A stretch of 64,000 nucleotides of DNA from Muribaculaceae bacterium (GTDB lineage: Bacteria; Bacteroidota; Bacteroidia; Bacteroidales; Muribaculaceae), in NCBI GenBank assembly GCA_017621055.1, contig JAGATX010000015.1, forward strand, positions 1 through 64,000, written 5' to 3'. A program made the position numbers and the translations under genes. Below the pieces are notes generated by a model. It saw nothing but the letters and a program-made list of their open reading frames with translations, was not told the DNA's origin and searched no databases. Positions 1 to 7,450 of this stretch are shown piece after piece. Each line of letters starts with the position of its first letter. Within the stretch, counting starts at the first letter, position 1.

Positions 1-45
1 GTTTTTCGCTCTCTTTCGCCTAAACGGCGATGCTCCACATCAGTT

Positions 46-129
46 GTCCGGGTGGTGAAATTGGTAGACACGCTACTTTGAGGGGGTAGTGGCCGAAAGG
101 CTGTGGGAGTTCGAATCTCCTCTCGGACA
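46..129 (+). tRNA. tRNA-Leu (anticodon GAG)
   Basis: The sequence folds as a class II tRNA: a 7-bp acceptor stem (GTCCGGG with CTCGGAC, one G-U pair), a D arm, a 5-bp anticodon stem around loop TTGAGGG giving anticodon GAG, a long variable arm typical of Leu, Ser and Tyr tRNAs, and a T arm with GTTCGAATC. It reads CUC/CUU leucine codons. No CCA is encoded. An identical copy starts at 233. Confidence 0.95.
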
Positions 130-131
130 CA

Positions 132-174
132 AAAACCTAAGCGACGCTTGCCGTCCCGCTTAGGTTTTCTTTTT
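132..174 (+). terminator. Intrinsic terminator after first tRNA-Leu
   Basis: A perfect 10-bp stem (AACCTAAGCG at 134-143 with CGCTTAGGTT at 157-166) is followed by a T-rich run. It directly follows the tRNA, so the two tRNA copies may be separate transcription units. Confidence 0.85.
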
Positions 175-232
175 GCCGGCCGTGCCTGCGCCCTACCCTG
201 CTTCGGCGTGCACTCTTGCCCGGCACGCACCT

Positions 233-316
233 GTCCGGGTGGTGAAATTGGTAGACACGCTACTTTGAGGGGGTAGTGGCCGAAAGGCTGTGGGAGTTCG
301 AATCTCCTCTCGGACA
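233..316 (+). tRNA. tRNA-Leu (anticodon GAG), second copy
   Basis: This copy is identical over all 84 bases to the tRNA at 46-129, with the same GAG anticodon and long variable arm. The spacers around the two copies differ apart from a few bases before the 5' end and the terminator stem. This indicates a local duplication kept identical by selection or gene conversion. Confidence 0.95.
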
Positions 317-330
317 CATCTTATAATTAT

Positions 331-366
331 AACCTAAGCGACAACCTCCGTACGCTTAGGTTTTTT
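331..366 (+). terminator. Intrinsic terminator after second tRNA-Leu
   Basis: The stem AACCTAAGCG (331-340) with CGCTTAGGTT (353-362) is the same 10-bp stem as after the first copy but has a different loop. It is followed by TTTT. Confidence 0.85.
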
Positions 367-421
367 CATATACGCTCCATCCCGACACCTAAATTGAATT
401 TTTATTGGTATTTATGCGATA

Positions 422-453
422 TTTGGCTGTTTGAAAAGTAATTTGTAATTTTG
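422..453 (+). promoter_or_regulatory. Bacteroidetes-type promoter for the 525 gene
   Basis: TTTG at 422-425, then 20 bases, then TAATTTTG at 446-453, matching the known Bacteroidetes consensus TTTG-N19-21-TAnnTTTG. Transcription would start near 460, leaving a leader of about 65 bases. The rest of 367-524 is AT-rich, with no gene seen. Confidence 0.8.
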
Positions 454-524
454 TAAATATTTTAGGAACAGAGATTATAAGTAGATAATAACGTATTAAC
501 ATTCAATCATTTATCAACACTGCG

Positions 525-2276
525 ATGAAATCAGGATTTCTTTTTTTGTTGCTGGCATTATTTGTGCCTGCCATTTCGGTCGTGGCAGAGGAGTTCACGA
601 TCTATTATGACAACTCCTCCACGCAATGGGAGAGTGTCGGAATCCACTATTGGGGAGGCCCGCAGACCGATTGGCCCGGCGTGGAGATAGACCATGTGGA
701 GGGCGACATATGGGCCTATACCTTCCCCTCGGATCCCTCCGGATTAAGCGGATTCCTGTTCAAACATGCCACCATGACCGGCGACGCATACAAGACCGCC
801 GATTTCAAGAAGGCTCCCGTGAATGGACATCTCTACAAGGGAGCGGGCGGCGAAAAAGGCAAGGTTACCGATGAGGGCGTTTACCAGGGCTCACCGGCCC
901 CCACGACAGCCACCGTCACCGCATCCCCGAGAACAGGTACGCGGTTTTCGGATGAGATCACGGTCACGCTGACTGTTACGCCGTCGGTCGCCATCTACTA
1001 TACCACTGACGGTTCCGAGCCCACACGGTCGTCATCGGTCTACTCAACTCCGCTCACATTCACCTCGACAACCGAACTCCGCACCCTGACAATCACCGAT
1101 GAGGGAGTGGAGAAGACCCAGAGATTCGTATATACCAAGCGTGAGATTGTAGAGGTTGAGGACGGACGGCTCAACACACAGTACTACCGCATCAATCCGG
1201 ATGGAAGAACCGGCAGCAACCGTACAGTCAATGTGAAGTTTACCAAACATCCCAACACCAACTACCAGTGCACTGCCGACAACGCACTCTCCAACTGGAC
1301 CGACGAGGACCTTATCTGCCAGGGCGTGGCGCGCGACGTGGCTTCCGCCTTCAGGGGCAAGCATGAGTATCCAGTGATCGACTCTTATGCAATATATGCC
1401 GCATATGATGCCGAGAACCTCTATCTCGGCGTACAGTACGTATACTCGGTCTGGGATGCCGGCGGTGACGGAAAGTCGGACAATGACCGTCACCGTCCAT
1501 GGATGATGGACGGACGCATAATGCTGGCGTTCGACCTTGATCCCGACAAGGAATTCGAGGGCCTCCTTACCAACGGCAATACCATCTGGGATGCCGACGG
1601 CAAGTATAATGTGATGCGCAACGGTACTGACTGCATATGGCTGGGCAATACCAAGCCTACCGTGGGCACTCCCGGGCTTTTCTTCCCTAATGCCAGCGGC
1701 ACCACAAGCTATGACGCTCCCTATTGCGTGACTTTCGGCAGCGAGCCTTTCTACGGTGTGGCCAACGGACTCCTTCCCTGCATCGAGCACATCTGGGGAC
1801 AGGCTGACTTCGGTTATGACCCCGAGGAACTGCGCACCAACGATGGTTTCGTGGACCTCATAGAAGAGGTTGACCGCAGCAAGCACACTTTCTATGAGTG
1901 GAAATTCCCGCTGTCAAAACTTGGCGTCACAGAGCAGTATATAAGAGAATATGGCATCGGTGTGATGGTGATCGATACATACGGTCAGGGAGCCACCGGT
2001 TCCACGCCCTATGACCCGACAGTGTTTGACAATGCCGCTGTGCCCTACTCTAAGGATTCGTCCACGAGTGCGGAAAAAGAGGACATGGATATCTTCACTT
2101 ACCGTCATGCCCGCATCGGCGGCATGGCCGGCTCAGGAATCGGGACGCTTCCTTCTGAAGAGACTGTGGACACTCCTGCCGAGTATTACACGATCGACGG
2201 CATACGCGTTTCAGAGCCTGCGCATGGTTTCTATATAATGCGTCGTGGCGACAAGGTGTCCAAGATTATTCTGTAA
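525..2276 (+). CDS. Exported starch-binding-like protein (CBM26-like, chitobiase C-like, CBM9-like domains, sorting tail)
   Basis: The 583-residue product begins with a signal peptide (about residues 1-21, cleavage near VVA/EE). Residues about 23-115 resemble a CBM26 starch-binding module (IYYDN, HYWGG, TDWPGV). Residues about 130-205 resemble the chitobiase C-terminal fold, with YYTTDGSEPT. Residues about 230-540 resemble the CBM9-like/DOMON beta-sandwich found in exported carbohydrate-binding proteins, with AAYDAENLYLGVQY. The last ~35 residues (YYTIDGIRV...GFYIMRRGDK) resemble a short type IX sorting tail. I see no catalytic domain, so a role in binding glucan at the surface is an inference. 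It has its own promoter and a strong terminator and appears monocistronic. Confidence 0.75.
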   Translation: MKSGFLFLLLALFVPAISVVAEEFTIYYDNSSTQWESVGIHYWGGPQTDWPGVEIDHVEGDIWAYTFPSDPSGLSGFLFKHATMTGDAYKTADFKKAPVNGHLYKGAGGEKGKVTDEGVYQGSPAPTTATVTASPRTGTRFSDEITVTLTVTPSVAIYYTTDGSEPTRSSSVYSTPLTFTSTTELRTLTITDEGVEKTQRFVYTKREIVEVEDGRLNTQYYRINPDGRTGSNRTVNVKFTKHPNTNYQCTADNALSNWTDEDLICQGVARDVASAFRGKHEYPVIDSYAIYAAYDAENLYLGVQYVYSVWDAGGDGKSDNDRHRPWMMDGRIMLAFDLDPDKEFEGLLTNGNTIWDADGKYNVMRNGTDCIWLGNTKPTVGTPGLFFPNASGTTSYDAPYCVTFGSEPFYGVANGLLPCIEHIWGQADFGYDPEELRTNDGFVDLIEEVDRSKHTFYEWKFPLSKLGVTEQYIREYGIGVMVIDTYGQGATGSTPYDPTVFDNAAVPYSKDSSTSAEKEDMDIFTYRHARIGGMAGSGIGTLPSEETVDTPAEYYTIDGIRVSEPAHGFYIMRRGDKVSKIIL

Positions 2277-2338
2277 TATCGGCTCCACCATCATTCAATC
2301 ATAGAATTCATCCGCCGTCCTTATGTGTCGGCGCCCCT

Positions 2339-2391
2339 GTCTTCGGCACAACAGCAGCCCTCCCGTTGCTGTTGTGCCGAAGACTTTTTTA
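2339..2391 (+). terminator. Strong intrinsic terminator
   Basis: An 18-bp perfect stem (2339-2356 with 2367-2384) with a 10-base loop is followed by TTTTTT. It ends the transcript of the exported starch-binding-like protein. Confidence 0.9.
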
Positions 2392-2491
2392 TCAGGCTCT
2401 CGTAATGTCATAGCCATAACCAACCAAGGCTCGGAAGGTGCAATAAATCTTGGCTTTTTCTCGTTATTATTTTATTAAAAAGTATATCACA

Positions 2492-3334
2492 ATGAAATAT
2501 TTAAGCGTCTTATTCGTGATTTTAAGCATGGCGGTGGTTTCGTGCAGCAATGATGACGACCCGATTCCTCCAACGGCACAATACAGAATCTCCTTTATCC
2601 ATTCCGATGAGACCGCTCAATCATTCGATTACGACCCGGAGGGAAATATAACGCAGTGGCGTTGCCTGGAGACTCAATCCTCACAAATAATAGCCGAGGC
2701 GGCCTTCAACTATGATGCCAACGTAAATTCAATAGTGATAGATGCTGAAGAATTCCATGGCGACCAGAAGTGGACGTTTGAGGAAGTGCTGTCGCTGAAT
2801 ATGGACGGAACTGCGAAGTCAGCAGAGGGCATTGTCCACCTTTATCAAACTGAAAACAATAGCCTCCTGATGAGAAAGAGATATTCAGCAGTATTCGGCT
2901 ATAATACCGCAAAGCAACTGGAATCGATCCGTATAGTTGAAAAACTCATCCTCGACAGCGGCGATGACCCTTATCCGCTCAAATGGAATATTGATTTTGA
3001 TTGGAACAACGATAATCTTATTGAAAGCAGAGAATACTCAAACCCGGTTTCGCCTCAGAAAGTATGCGAATATTCATATTATGACGGTATCGAAGTTGAT
3101 TATGCCCCGATTGTCCAATACGCCTTTCTTCGAGCGTACTATACCCCGCTCCGATATCAGGGCCGCTTTGGTGCTCAGTCTAAAGACTTGATAAAGAGCG
3201 CAACCATCGATGATAATTACGTCACGGGCTATTGGTATAATCTTTCCAACGGCATCACGAATTCCTTTGTGGAGGAATATTTTGAAACGCTCCCCTCCGG
3301 CCGGGAAATCCAATATTCCGTAGGTTGGGAATAA
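2492..3334 (+). CDS. Putative beta-rich lipoprotein (DUF4595-like)
   Basis: I chose the ATG at 2492 over an upstream in-frame ATG at 2450 because it places a lipoprotein signal at the N-terminus: MKYLSVLFVILSMAVVSC, with the lipobox cysteine at residue 18 followed by SNDDD, a typical surface-export context in Bacteroidales. The 280-residue product has repeating strands of the type FNYDANVNS, FGYNTAKQLESIRI and FDWNNDNLIESREYSN, as in the DUF4595/RHS-like lipoproteins common in this order. The family call is tentative and no enzymatic function is suggested. The gene is visibly AT-richer than most of the window, and no clear TAnnTTTG box was found upstream. Confidence 0.65.
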   Translation: MKYLSVLFVILSMAVVSCSNDDDPIPPTAQYRISFIHSDETAQSFDYDPEGNITQWRCLETQSSQIIAEAAFNYDANVNSIVIDAEEFHGDQKWTFEEVLSLNMDGTAKSAEGIVHLYQTENNSLLMRKRYSAVFGYNTAKQLESIRIVEKLILDSGDDPYPLKWNIDFDWNNDNLIESREYSNPVSPQKVCEYSYYDGIEVDYAPIVQYAFLRAYYTPLRYQGRFGAQSKDLIKSATIDDNYVTGYWYNLSNGITNSFVEEYFETLPSGREIQYSVGWE

Positions 3335-3421
3335 TGGCGCTATCAACCGACGTATTCGTTGACTTTCTGCTTTTCTGTTAATTTAACTTCGGAAGATACG
3401 AATGAAGTAACGAAACAACGG

Positions 3422-3706
3422 TTAAAGCGTTGTTTCTGAATAATCCATTGAATAGGTTATTAAGCCGGCATGATTGACAGAGATATTGGCAACTCCAATA
3501 AACTCTGGAATATCTTCAGTCCAAAACTCAACCTGCATTTGTTCACCAGGTTCTACCTCTACGGTCTTTATAAGTTCGTTCGCTTTATCATTGCACATTG
3601 ACTGCAATGATTCAAAACTATCTTTTACGCTTCCGACTTCTATTGAAAGCATCTTCTTGAGAGGCTTGATAGTCTCTTCTTTTTTGGCTCTTTTGTAAGG
3701 GCTCAT
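3422..3706 (-). CDS. Small protein of unknown function
   Basis: The product has 94 residues, no signal peptide and no membrane segment. A lysine-rich N-terminus (MSPYKRAKKEETIKPLKKM) is followed by an alpha/beta-looking segment. I do not recognise the family. The best evidence that it is real is a perfect Bacteroidetes promoter at the right distance upstream (3736-3767). It lies tail-to-tail with the lipoprotein and is AT-rich like its neighbours. Confidence 0.6.
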   Translation of the reverse strand: MSPYKRAKKEETIKPLKKMLSIEVGSVKDSFESLQSMCNDKANELIKTVEVEPGEQMQVEFWTEDIPEFIGVANISVNHAGLITYSMDYSETTL

Positions 3707-3735
3707 ATCATATCTTATTTATATTATTTTTCTTG

Positions 3736-3767
3736 CAAAATTATATATAAAACAGATGTGTTCCAAA
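3736..3767 (-). promoter_or_regulatory. Promoter for the 94-residue protein
   Basis: On the minus strand: TTTG (3767-3764), 20 bases, TAATTTTG (3743-3736). Initiation would fall near 3729, about 23 bases before the ATG at 3706. An 8-bp inverted repeat (3778-3785 with 3804-3811, CGTTTGTT/AACAAACG) lies just upstream and could bind a regulator; that is speculative. Nothing else was recognised in 3768-3889. Confidence 0.75.
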
Positions 3768-3889
3768 TGCCATTTTACGTTTGTTAACACAGGTTGCTAT
3801 ATAAACAAACGACACCAATTGGTATGTTTAAACAAATTTTAAGTAATAATAAGTTCAACTGTGGCTCTAAAGCCAATTACCTCCTTTTT

Positions 3890-3926
3890 CAAACAAAAAC
3901 CAACGCATCTGTCAAAGGTGCGTTGG
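3890..3926 (-). terminator. Terminator of the regulator/membrane protein operon
   Basis: Read on the minus strand, an 8-bp stem (CCAACGCA/TGCGTTGG, 3926-3900) is followed by a T-rich run. It lies about 23 bases after the stop codon of the regulator at 3950. Confidence 0.8.
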
Positions 3927-3949
3927 TCGGTGATGGCAGCTGCTTCTGA

Positions 3950-4231
3950 TTATATATTGAGGTAGGTTTTCAGCGCCTCTACATATTCTTCAAATGCCTT
4001 GCGCCCATCAGGTGTGATTGAGCAGATGGTGCGGGGCCGTTTGCCCGACATCCCTTTCCCGACTGAGATATACCCTGCATTAGAAAGTTTGTCGAGCTGG
4101 ACGCTGAGGTTCCCGGCCGTCGATTCGGTCTTCTCCTTGAGATATACGAAATCTGCTTCCTCCACATTCATCAGAATGGAAATTACGGCGAGCCGCAGTT
4201 GCGAGTGCAGAAGCGGATTCAGCTCTTTCAT
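3950..4231 (-). CDS. Winged-helix transcriptional regulator (MarR/ArsR-like, HTH_27 type)
   Basis: The 93-residue protein is a single winged helix-turn-helix domain: LHSQLRLAVISILMN (helix 1), FVYLKEKTESTAGNLSVQLDKLSNAGYI (HTH with recognition helix), then a basic wing (VGKGMSGKRPRTI) and a C-terminal dimerisation helix. Such one-domain regulators in Bacteroidetes are usually encoded beside a membrane protein. Here the ATG overlaps the stop of the upstream membrane-protein gene (4228-4231), so the two are translationally coupled. Palindromes in and below the operon promoter (4881-4899, 4961-4977) are the obvious candidate operators, suggesting autorepression. The ligand is unknown. Confidence 0.85.
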   Translation of the reverse strand: MKELNPLLHSQLRLAVISILMNVEEADFVYLKEKTESTAGNLSVQLDKLSNAGYISVGKGMSGKRPRTICSITPDGRKAFEEYVEALKTYLNI

Positions 4232-4854
4232 GCCTCCTTGCGTGCTTTATGGTTGAGGATGTGCCCCGGAACTATCATCATCGCGATGAAAGCGATGATA
4301 AACATGGGCATGAACCAGGAAGTGTACAGCACAACATGGCCGGCAATGCAAGCCAACGTGAACAGGCCGGCTCCCAGACCTATCGCGCCGCCGATAATCA
4401 GAGAATTTTCCTTTACGACAATTCCCGACGCAATTTCGGCGAAAGGAACGACTATCAACGCGATAGCGAACATCATCGACCATGCGTCTTTACCACCGAC
4501 AAGCAAAAATACGAGGCATATGGCGGTGGCGGCAATCGCACTGAAACCGACCGTCGACCATATTCGGGACGTCACGGTGTCTGAATAGTTTTTGACTCCT
4601 TTCTCGCGTTGCATTTTTTTGTCCATTATAGGAGTCAAAGTGCCTCCGATAATCCAGAGCAGGAACCACAGCCAGTTCCATACCGGATTATGAGTGAATC
4701 CGATAAGGACCCATATAAGCGCCGAAAGGACCACTGTCAGATAGCCCCACATCAGCAGGATGCGGCCATCGCCTATATAACGTTGTTTGGTGCGGGCAAT
4801 CATCGAAGTTATCACTTCGAGGCTCTCTCTTTCTGTGAGTTTTCTTTCTTCCAT
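4228..4854 (-). CDS. Multi-pass membrane protein co-transcribed with winged-helix regulator
   Basis: The 208-residue product has a hydrophilic N-terminus (about residues 1-30, MEERKLTERESLEVITSMIARTK) and then about six hydrophobic segments: near residues 32-52, 58-76, 100-120, 124-142, 150-172 and 178-198. It ends in a basic tail. No transporter or enzyme motif is visible. It is the first gene of a two-gene operon with the winged-helix regulator, a pairing seen repeatedly in Bacteroidetes. A stress-sensing or signalling role would be inference only. Confidence 0.75.
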   Translation of the reverse strand: MEERKLTERESLEVITSMIARTKQRYIGDGRILLMWGYLTVVLSALIWVLIGFTHNPVWNWLWFLLWIIGGTLTPIMDKKMQREKGVKNYSDTVTSRIWSTVGFSAIAATAICLVFLLVGGKDAWSMMFAIALIVVPFAEIASGIVVKENSLIIGGAIGLGAGLFTLACIAGHVVLYTSWFMPMFIIAFIAMMIVPGHILNHKARKEA

Positions 4855-4880
4855 ATTATAGGAATTTGAGGGTTGATACT

Positions 4881-4899
4881 TGGTTTATTTTATAAACCA
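4881..4899. promoter_or_regulatory. Putative operator palindrome 1 (in leader)
   Basis: TGGTTTAT-TTT-ATAAACCA is a perfect inverted repeat in the untranslated leader, about 27 bases before the membrane-protein ATG. It shares the half-site GGTTTAT with the palindrome at 4961-4977, centred 79 bases away. Confidence 0.7.
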
Positions 4900-4948
4900 T
4901 TTGCTTCTGAAAAAAGAGCGGTCGCGCGATTCCGCCCTTAATTTGGTG

Positions 4949-4980
4949 CAAAGTTAATAAGGTTTATGATATAAACCAAA
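4949..4980 (-). promoter_or_regulatory. Promoter of the membrane protein/regulator operon, overlapped by operator
   Basis: On the minus strand: TTTG (4980-4977), 20 bases, TAACTTTG (4956-4949). The spacer is almost filled by the palindrome at 4961-4977, so a bound repressor would block RNA polymerase directly. Confidence 0.8.
4961..4977. promoter_or_regulatory. Putative operator palindrome 2 (in promoter spacer)
   Basis: GGTTTAT-GAT-ATAAACC is a perfect 7-bp inverted repeat with a 3-base centre, the same architecture as 4881-4899. It sits between the -33 and -7 elements. Confidence 0.75.
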
Positions 4981-5152
4981 TTTTCCGATGGAAATTTTGA
5001 AAAAATTCAGATACAAAAAGTATAATTCCTGCCATTGAAATAGACCTATCATCGGAGAAGAATAGACCGTTGACGGTGCGGCAACTTCCTGATAGACAAC
5101 TGAGGCAACAAACGTCGCTGCCGGCATGTTATAAATATAAAACAATATTATT

Positions 5153-5326
5153 ATGGCATACGGTATGTTCCTCACTGTACTGACAGCTATCATTGGAACT
5201 TTTATCGGAGTAGGTATAGCTGATTCAGAATGGCTCAAAAAAAGAGTTCATTATCGATTTGCACGATATATTATCGGACTGATAATCGCGCTTATAATTT
5301 TCTGTCCTCTGTATCTCGGAATTTGA
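5153..5326 (+). CDS. Small two-helix membrane protein (57 residues)
   Basis: The product has 57 residues with two clear hydrophobic helices: near residues 5-22 (MFLTVLTAIIGTFIGVGI) and 39-55 (YIIGLIIALIIFCPLYL). They are separated by a charged loop (ADSEWLKKRVHYRFAR). An in-frame TAA at 5138-5140 fixes the 5' boundary and makes the ATG at 5153 the first start. I do not recognise the family; the shape is that of small membrane regulators or holin-like peptides, but no function can be assigned. No consensus promoter was seen upstream. The antisense reading frame has no comparable organisation. Confidence 0.6.
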   Translation: MAYGMFLTVLTAIIGTFIGVGIADSEWLKKRVHYRFARYIIGLIIALIIFCPLYLGI

Positions 5327-5355
5327 GAGTACGGCTGCCATCAGCCTCTTCAATA

Positions 5356-6111
5356 TCACATGGCCGTATATCCTCCATCGACGGCATAAAGACCGCCGGT
5401 GCAGAACTTTGCATCGTCGCCCGCAAGGAAATAGACCATCGCCGCAACATCGTCGGGCTCGCCGACGTTGCCGGTGAGAAACAGCGACCGCTCCTCCTCC
5501 CATACTTCGGCCACAGGTACCCCGCTGCGGTCGGCGGCGCGCTTTATGGCAGCCTCCGATATGGGCGTGACTATCGTCGACGGGCACACAGCGTTGACAC
5601 GTATGCCCGCGTCGGCAAGGTCAATTGCCAGCGACCGAGTCATCTGCGCAAGAGCGCCTTTGGTCAAACCATAGCCGAAACTGTGGGCCTTGCCGACAGC
5701 GCTCTGGTCCGACGCATTGATAATCACTGCCCCGCGCACGCATTCCAGCGCCGGGATGCACGCACGGATAACATTGACGTTACCTATTATATTGATATCG
5801 ATAATGCGGCGGAGGCTATCGTCGCTTATATCCCGGATAGTGTCGGACTGATGGATGCCCGCATTGGCAAAAACGGCATCGATGCCGCCGAAACGCTCTA
5901 CCGCCGCCGCCACTGCCGCCTCGACGGAGCGCCGGTCCGTAGTATCGCCGGATATGGCCAGACAAAAGCCACTGTCCTCCACTTTCGTTATGTCCTTGTC
6001 ATACACCACAGCGTTCCAGCCCCGCATGATAAAGTAACGGGCAGTGGCCAGACCTATGCCCGAACCGCCGCCGCTGATAAATATCGTTCTTCTGAATGAC
6101 CGGTTTTCCAT
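5356..6111 (-). CDS. Short-chain dehydrogenase/reductase (SDR)
   Basis: The 251-residue product is a classical SDR oxidoreductase using NAD(P)H. It has the Rossmann glycine motif SGGGSGIG (residues 13-20), the strand-4 motif FANAG (NAG), a catalytic region around NASDQSA, and YGLTK (YxxxK) as catalytic Tyr and Lys. It ends in LYAVDGGYTAM, typical of SDRs with a closing substrate loop. Substrate unknown. I chose MENRSFRR (6111) because upstream in-frame residues carry no family sequence and overlap a promoter -7 box (TAACTTTG, 6125-6118). That box would place the transcript start at or next to the ATG, so the mRNA may be leaderless. Confidence 0.85.
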   Translation of the reverse strand: MENRSFRRTIFISGGGSGIGLATARYFIMRGWNAVVYDKDITKVEDSGFCLAISGDTTDRRSVEAAVAAAVERFGGIDAVFANAGIHQSDTIRDISDDSLRRIIDINIIGNVNVIRACIPALECVRGAVIINASDQSAVGKAHSFGYGLTKGALAQMTRSLAIDLADAGIRVNAVCPSTIVTPISEAAIKRAADRSGVPVAEVWEEERSLFLTGNVGEPDDVAAMVYFLAGDDAKFCTGGLYAVDGGYTAM

Positions 6112-6266
6112 ATTTCTCAAAGTTATTTTCTGCAAAAATAGGCATTTTTTGATGAAATCGGCATTAACAATTGTCAAAATATCTATTATTCTGAACCTTG
6201 CAGACGGCGCGGCGTTTAAAATATAGATTTTTGAAAACCACTACATAAAAAACAAATACTCAAACA

Positions 6267-6845
6267 ATGAAATACGAATTGCCTGAACTGCCTTACGCAA
6301 ACGACGCCCTCGAACCCGCCATCAGTGCCCGTACTATAGAATTCCACTATGGCAAGCACGAAAAAGCCTATATCGACAACCTCAACCGCCTGATCAAAGG
6401 CACCGAGTTCGAAGACATGGAACTCGAGGACATCATAGCAAAAGCCGACGGAGCGCTCTTCAACAACGCCTCCCAGGCCTGGAACCATATCTTCTACTTC
6501 TTCACCTTCGCCCCCGACGGTGCCTCCGAGCCCAAAGGCGAACTCCGCAAAGCCATAGACCGCGACTTCGGCGGCTTCGACAATTTCAAGCAGGCTTTTG
6601 TCGACGCCGGTGTCGGGCTCTTCGGCTCCGGATGGGTGTGGCTCTCCCACGACGAACAAGGCAAACTCTTCATAACCCAAGGCAAAAACGCCGAAAATCC
6701 CATACGCGACGGCCTGACTCCCATACTTACTTTCGATGTCTGGGAGCACGCCTACTACCTCGACTATCAGAACCGCAGAGCCGACGCTCTTAACCAACTC
6801 TGGAATATTGTCGACTGGGAAGTGGTAGAAAGCCGTTACAAATAA
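6267..6845 (+). CDS. sodB: Superoxide dismutase (Fe/Mn family)
   Basis: The 192-residue cytoplasmic enzyme dismutates superoxide. The metal ligands are recognisable: the His in EFHYGKHEKAY, the His in NNASQAWNH, and the Asp and His in DVWEHAYYLDYQNRR. Length and the absence of a signal peptide fit the bacterial cytosolic family. The Fe/Mn preference cannot be read with certainty. The gene is monocistronic, with a terminator at 6894-6924. Aerotolerant Bacteroidales usually carry one such gene. Confidence 0.95.
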   Translation: MKYELPELPYANDALEPAISARTIEFHYGKHEKAYIDNLNRLIKGTEFEDMELEDIIAKADGALFNNASQAWNHIFYFFTFAPDGASEPKGELRKAIDRDFGGFDNFKQAFVDAGVGLFGSGWVWLSHDEQGKLFITQGKNAENPIRDGLTPILTFDVWEHAYYLDYQNRRADALNQLWNIVDWEVVESRYK

Positions 6846-6893
6846 GAAATCGCAAATAGCACTTAAAAATTAGCATAATGTGATGAATGGAAA

Positions 6894-6924
6894 GGGAGGT
6901 ACTCGTGAGAGCACCTCTTTTTCT
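6894..6924 (+). terminator. Terminator after superoxide dismutase
   Basis: The stem GAGGTACTC/GAGCACCTC (one mismatch) has a GTGA loop and is followed by TTTTTCTT. Confidence 0.75.
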
Positions 6925-6925
6925 T

Positions 6926-6957
6926 GTTGGGTTTGCGGGATAAAATTTGTAATTTTG
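6926..6957 (+). promoter_or_regulatory. Promoter for rlmH
   Basis: TAATTTTG at 6950-6957 matches the -7 consensus exactly. A 3-of-4 -33 match (GTTG, 6926-6929) lies 20 bases upstream. The ATG at 6966 begins only 9 bases after the -7 box, so the transcript has almost no leader. Confidence 0.65.
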
Positions 6958-6965
6958 CAGACGGA

Positions 6966-7439
6966 ATGAAAGTAAAGCTTGTCAGTGTCGGCAATGTGCG
7001 CACGACGGCGGTTGCCGAACTGTGCGCCATGTATCTCAAAAGGGCGGAATATTATTTCCCGCTCACGGTGGTCAACGTTCCGGATATAAAGGTCCCGGCA
7101 GGGGCCACGCACGACAAAATCAAGGACGCCGAGGGTGCCCGCATACTTGCGCAGACGTCGCCCGGCGACTTTGTTGTTCTTCTCGACGAGCGGGGCCGCG
7201 AGTTGACGTCGCGCGCCTTCGCCGAGTTCATGGAGCGCAAGAGCATCGAACTGTCGCGCACGCTGGTGTTCGTCATCGGCGGTCCGTTCGGCTTCAGCCG
7301 CGGGGTCTACGACCGTGCCGACGCGCTGATGAGCCTGTCGCGCCTGACACTGCCCCACGAACTGGCGCGCCTGTTCTTCGCCGAGCAGCTTTACCGTGCC
7401 GGCACAATAATCAAGGGCGAACAATACCATCACGATTGA
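6966..7439 (+). CDS. rlmH: 23S rRNA (pseudouridine1915-N3)-methyltransferase RlmH
   Basis: The 157-residue SPOUT methyltransferase methylates pseudouridine 1915 in helix 69 of 23S rRNA on assembled ribosomes. The C-terminal knot sequence FVIGGPFGFSRGVYDRAD...LPHELARLFFAEQLYRAGTIIKGEQYHH is diagnostic and reaches the normal end of the family. The start MKVKLVSVGN is the conserved N-terminus; the 14 residues before it in frame are translated from the promoter region. The uup gene follows after 11 bases. Confidence 0.95.
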   Translation: MKVKLVSVGNVRTTAVAELCAMYLKRAEYYFPLTVVNVPDIKVPAGATHDKIKDAEGARILAQTSPGDFVVLLDERGRELTSRAFAEFMERKSIELSRTLVFVIGGPFGFSRGVYDRADALMSLSRLTLPHELARLFFAEQLYRAGTIIKGEQYHHD

Positions 7440-7450
7440 CTTCCTGGCAT

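Noticed and set aside
4954-5238. A 94-codon minus-strand open frame overlapping the operator region
   Set aside because: It runs across the promoter/operators and is antisense to the more convincing two-helix membrane protein at 5153-5326.
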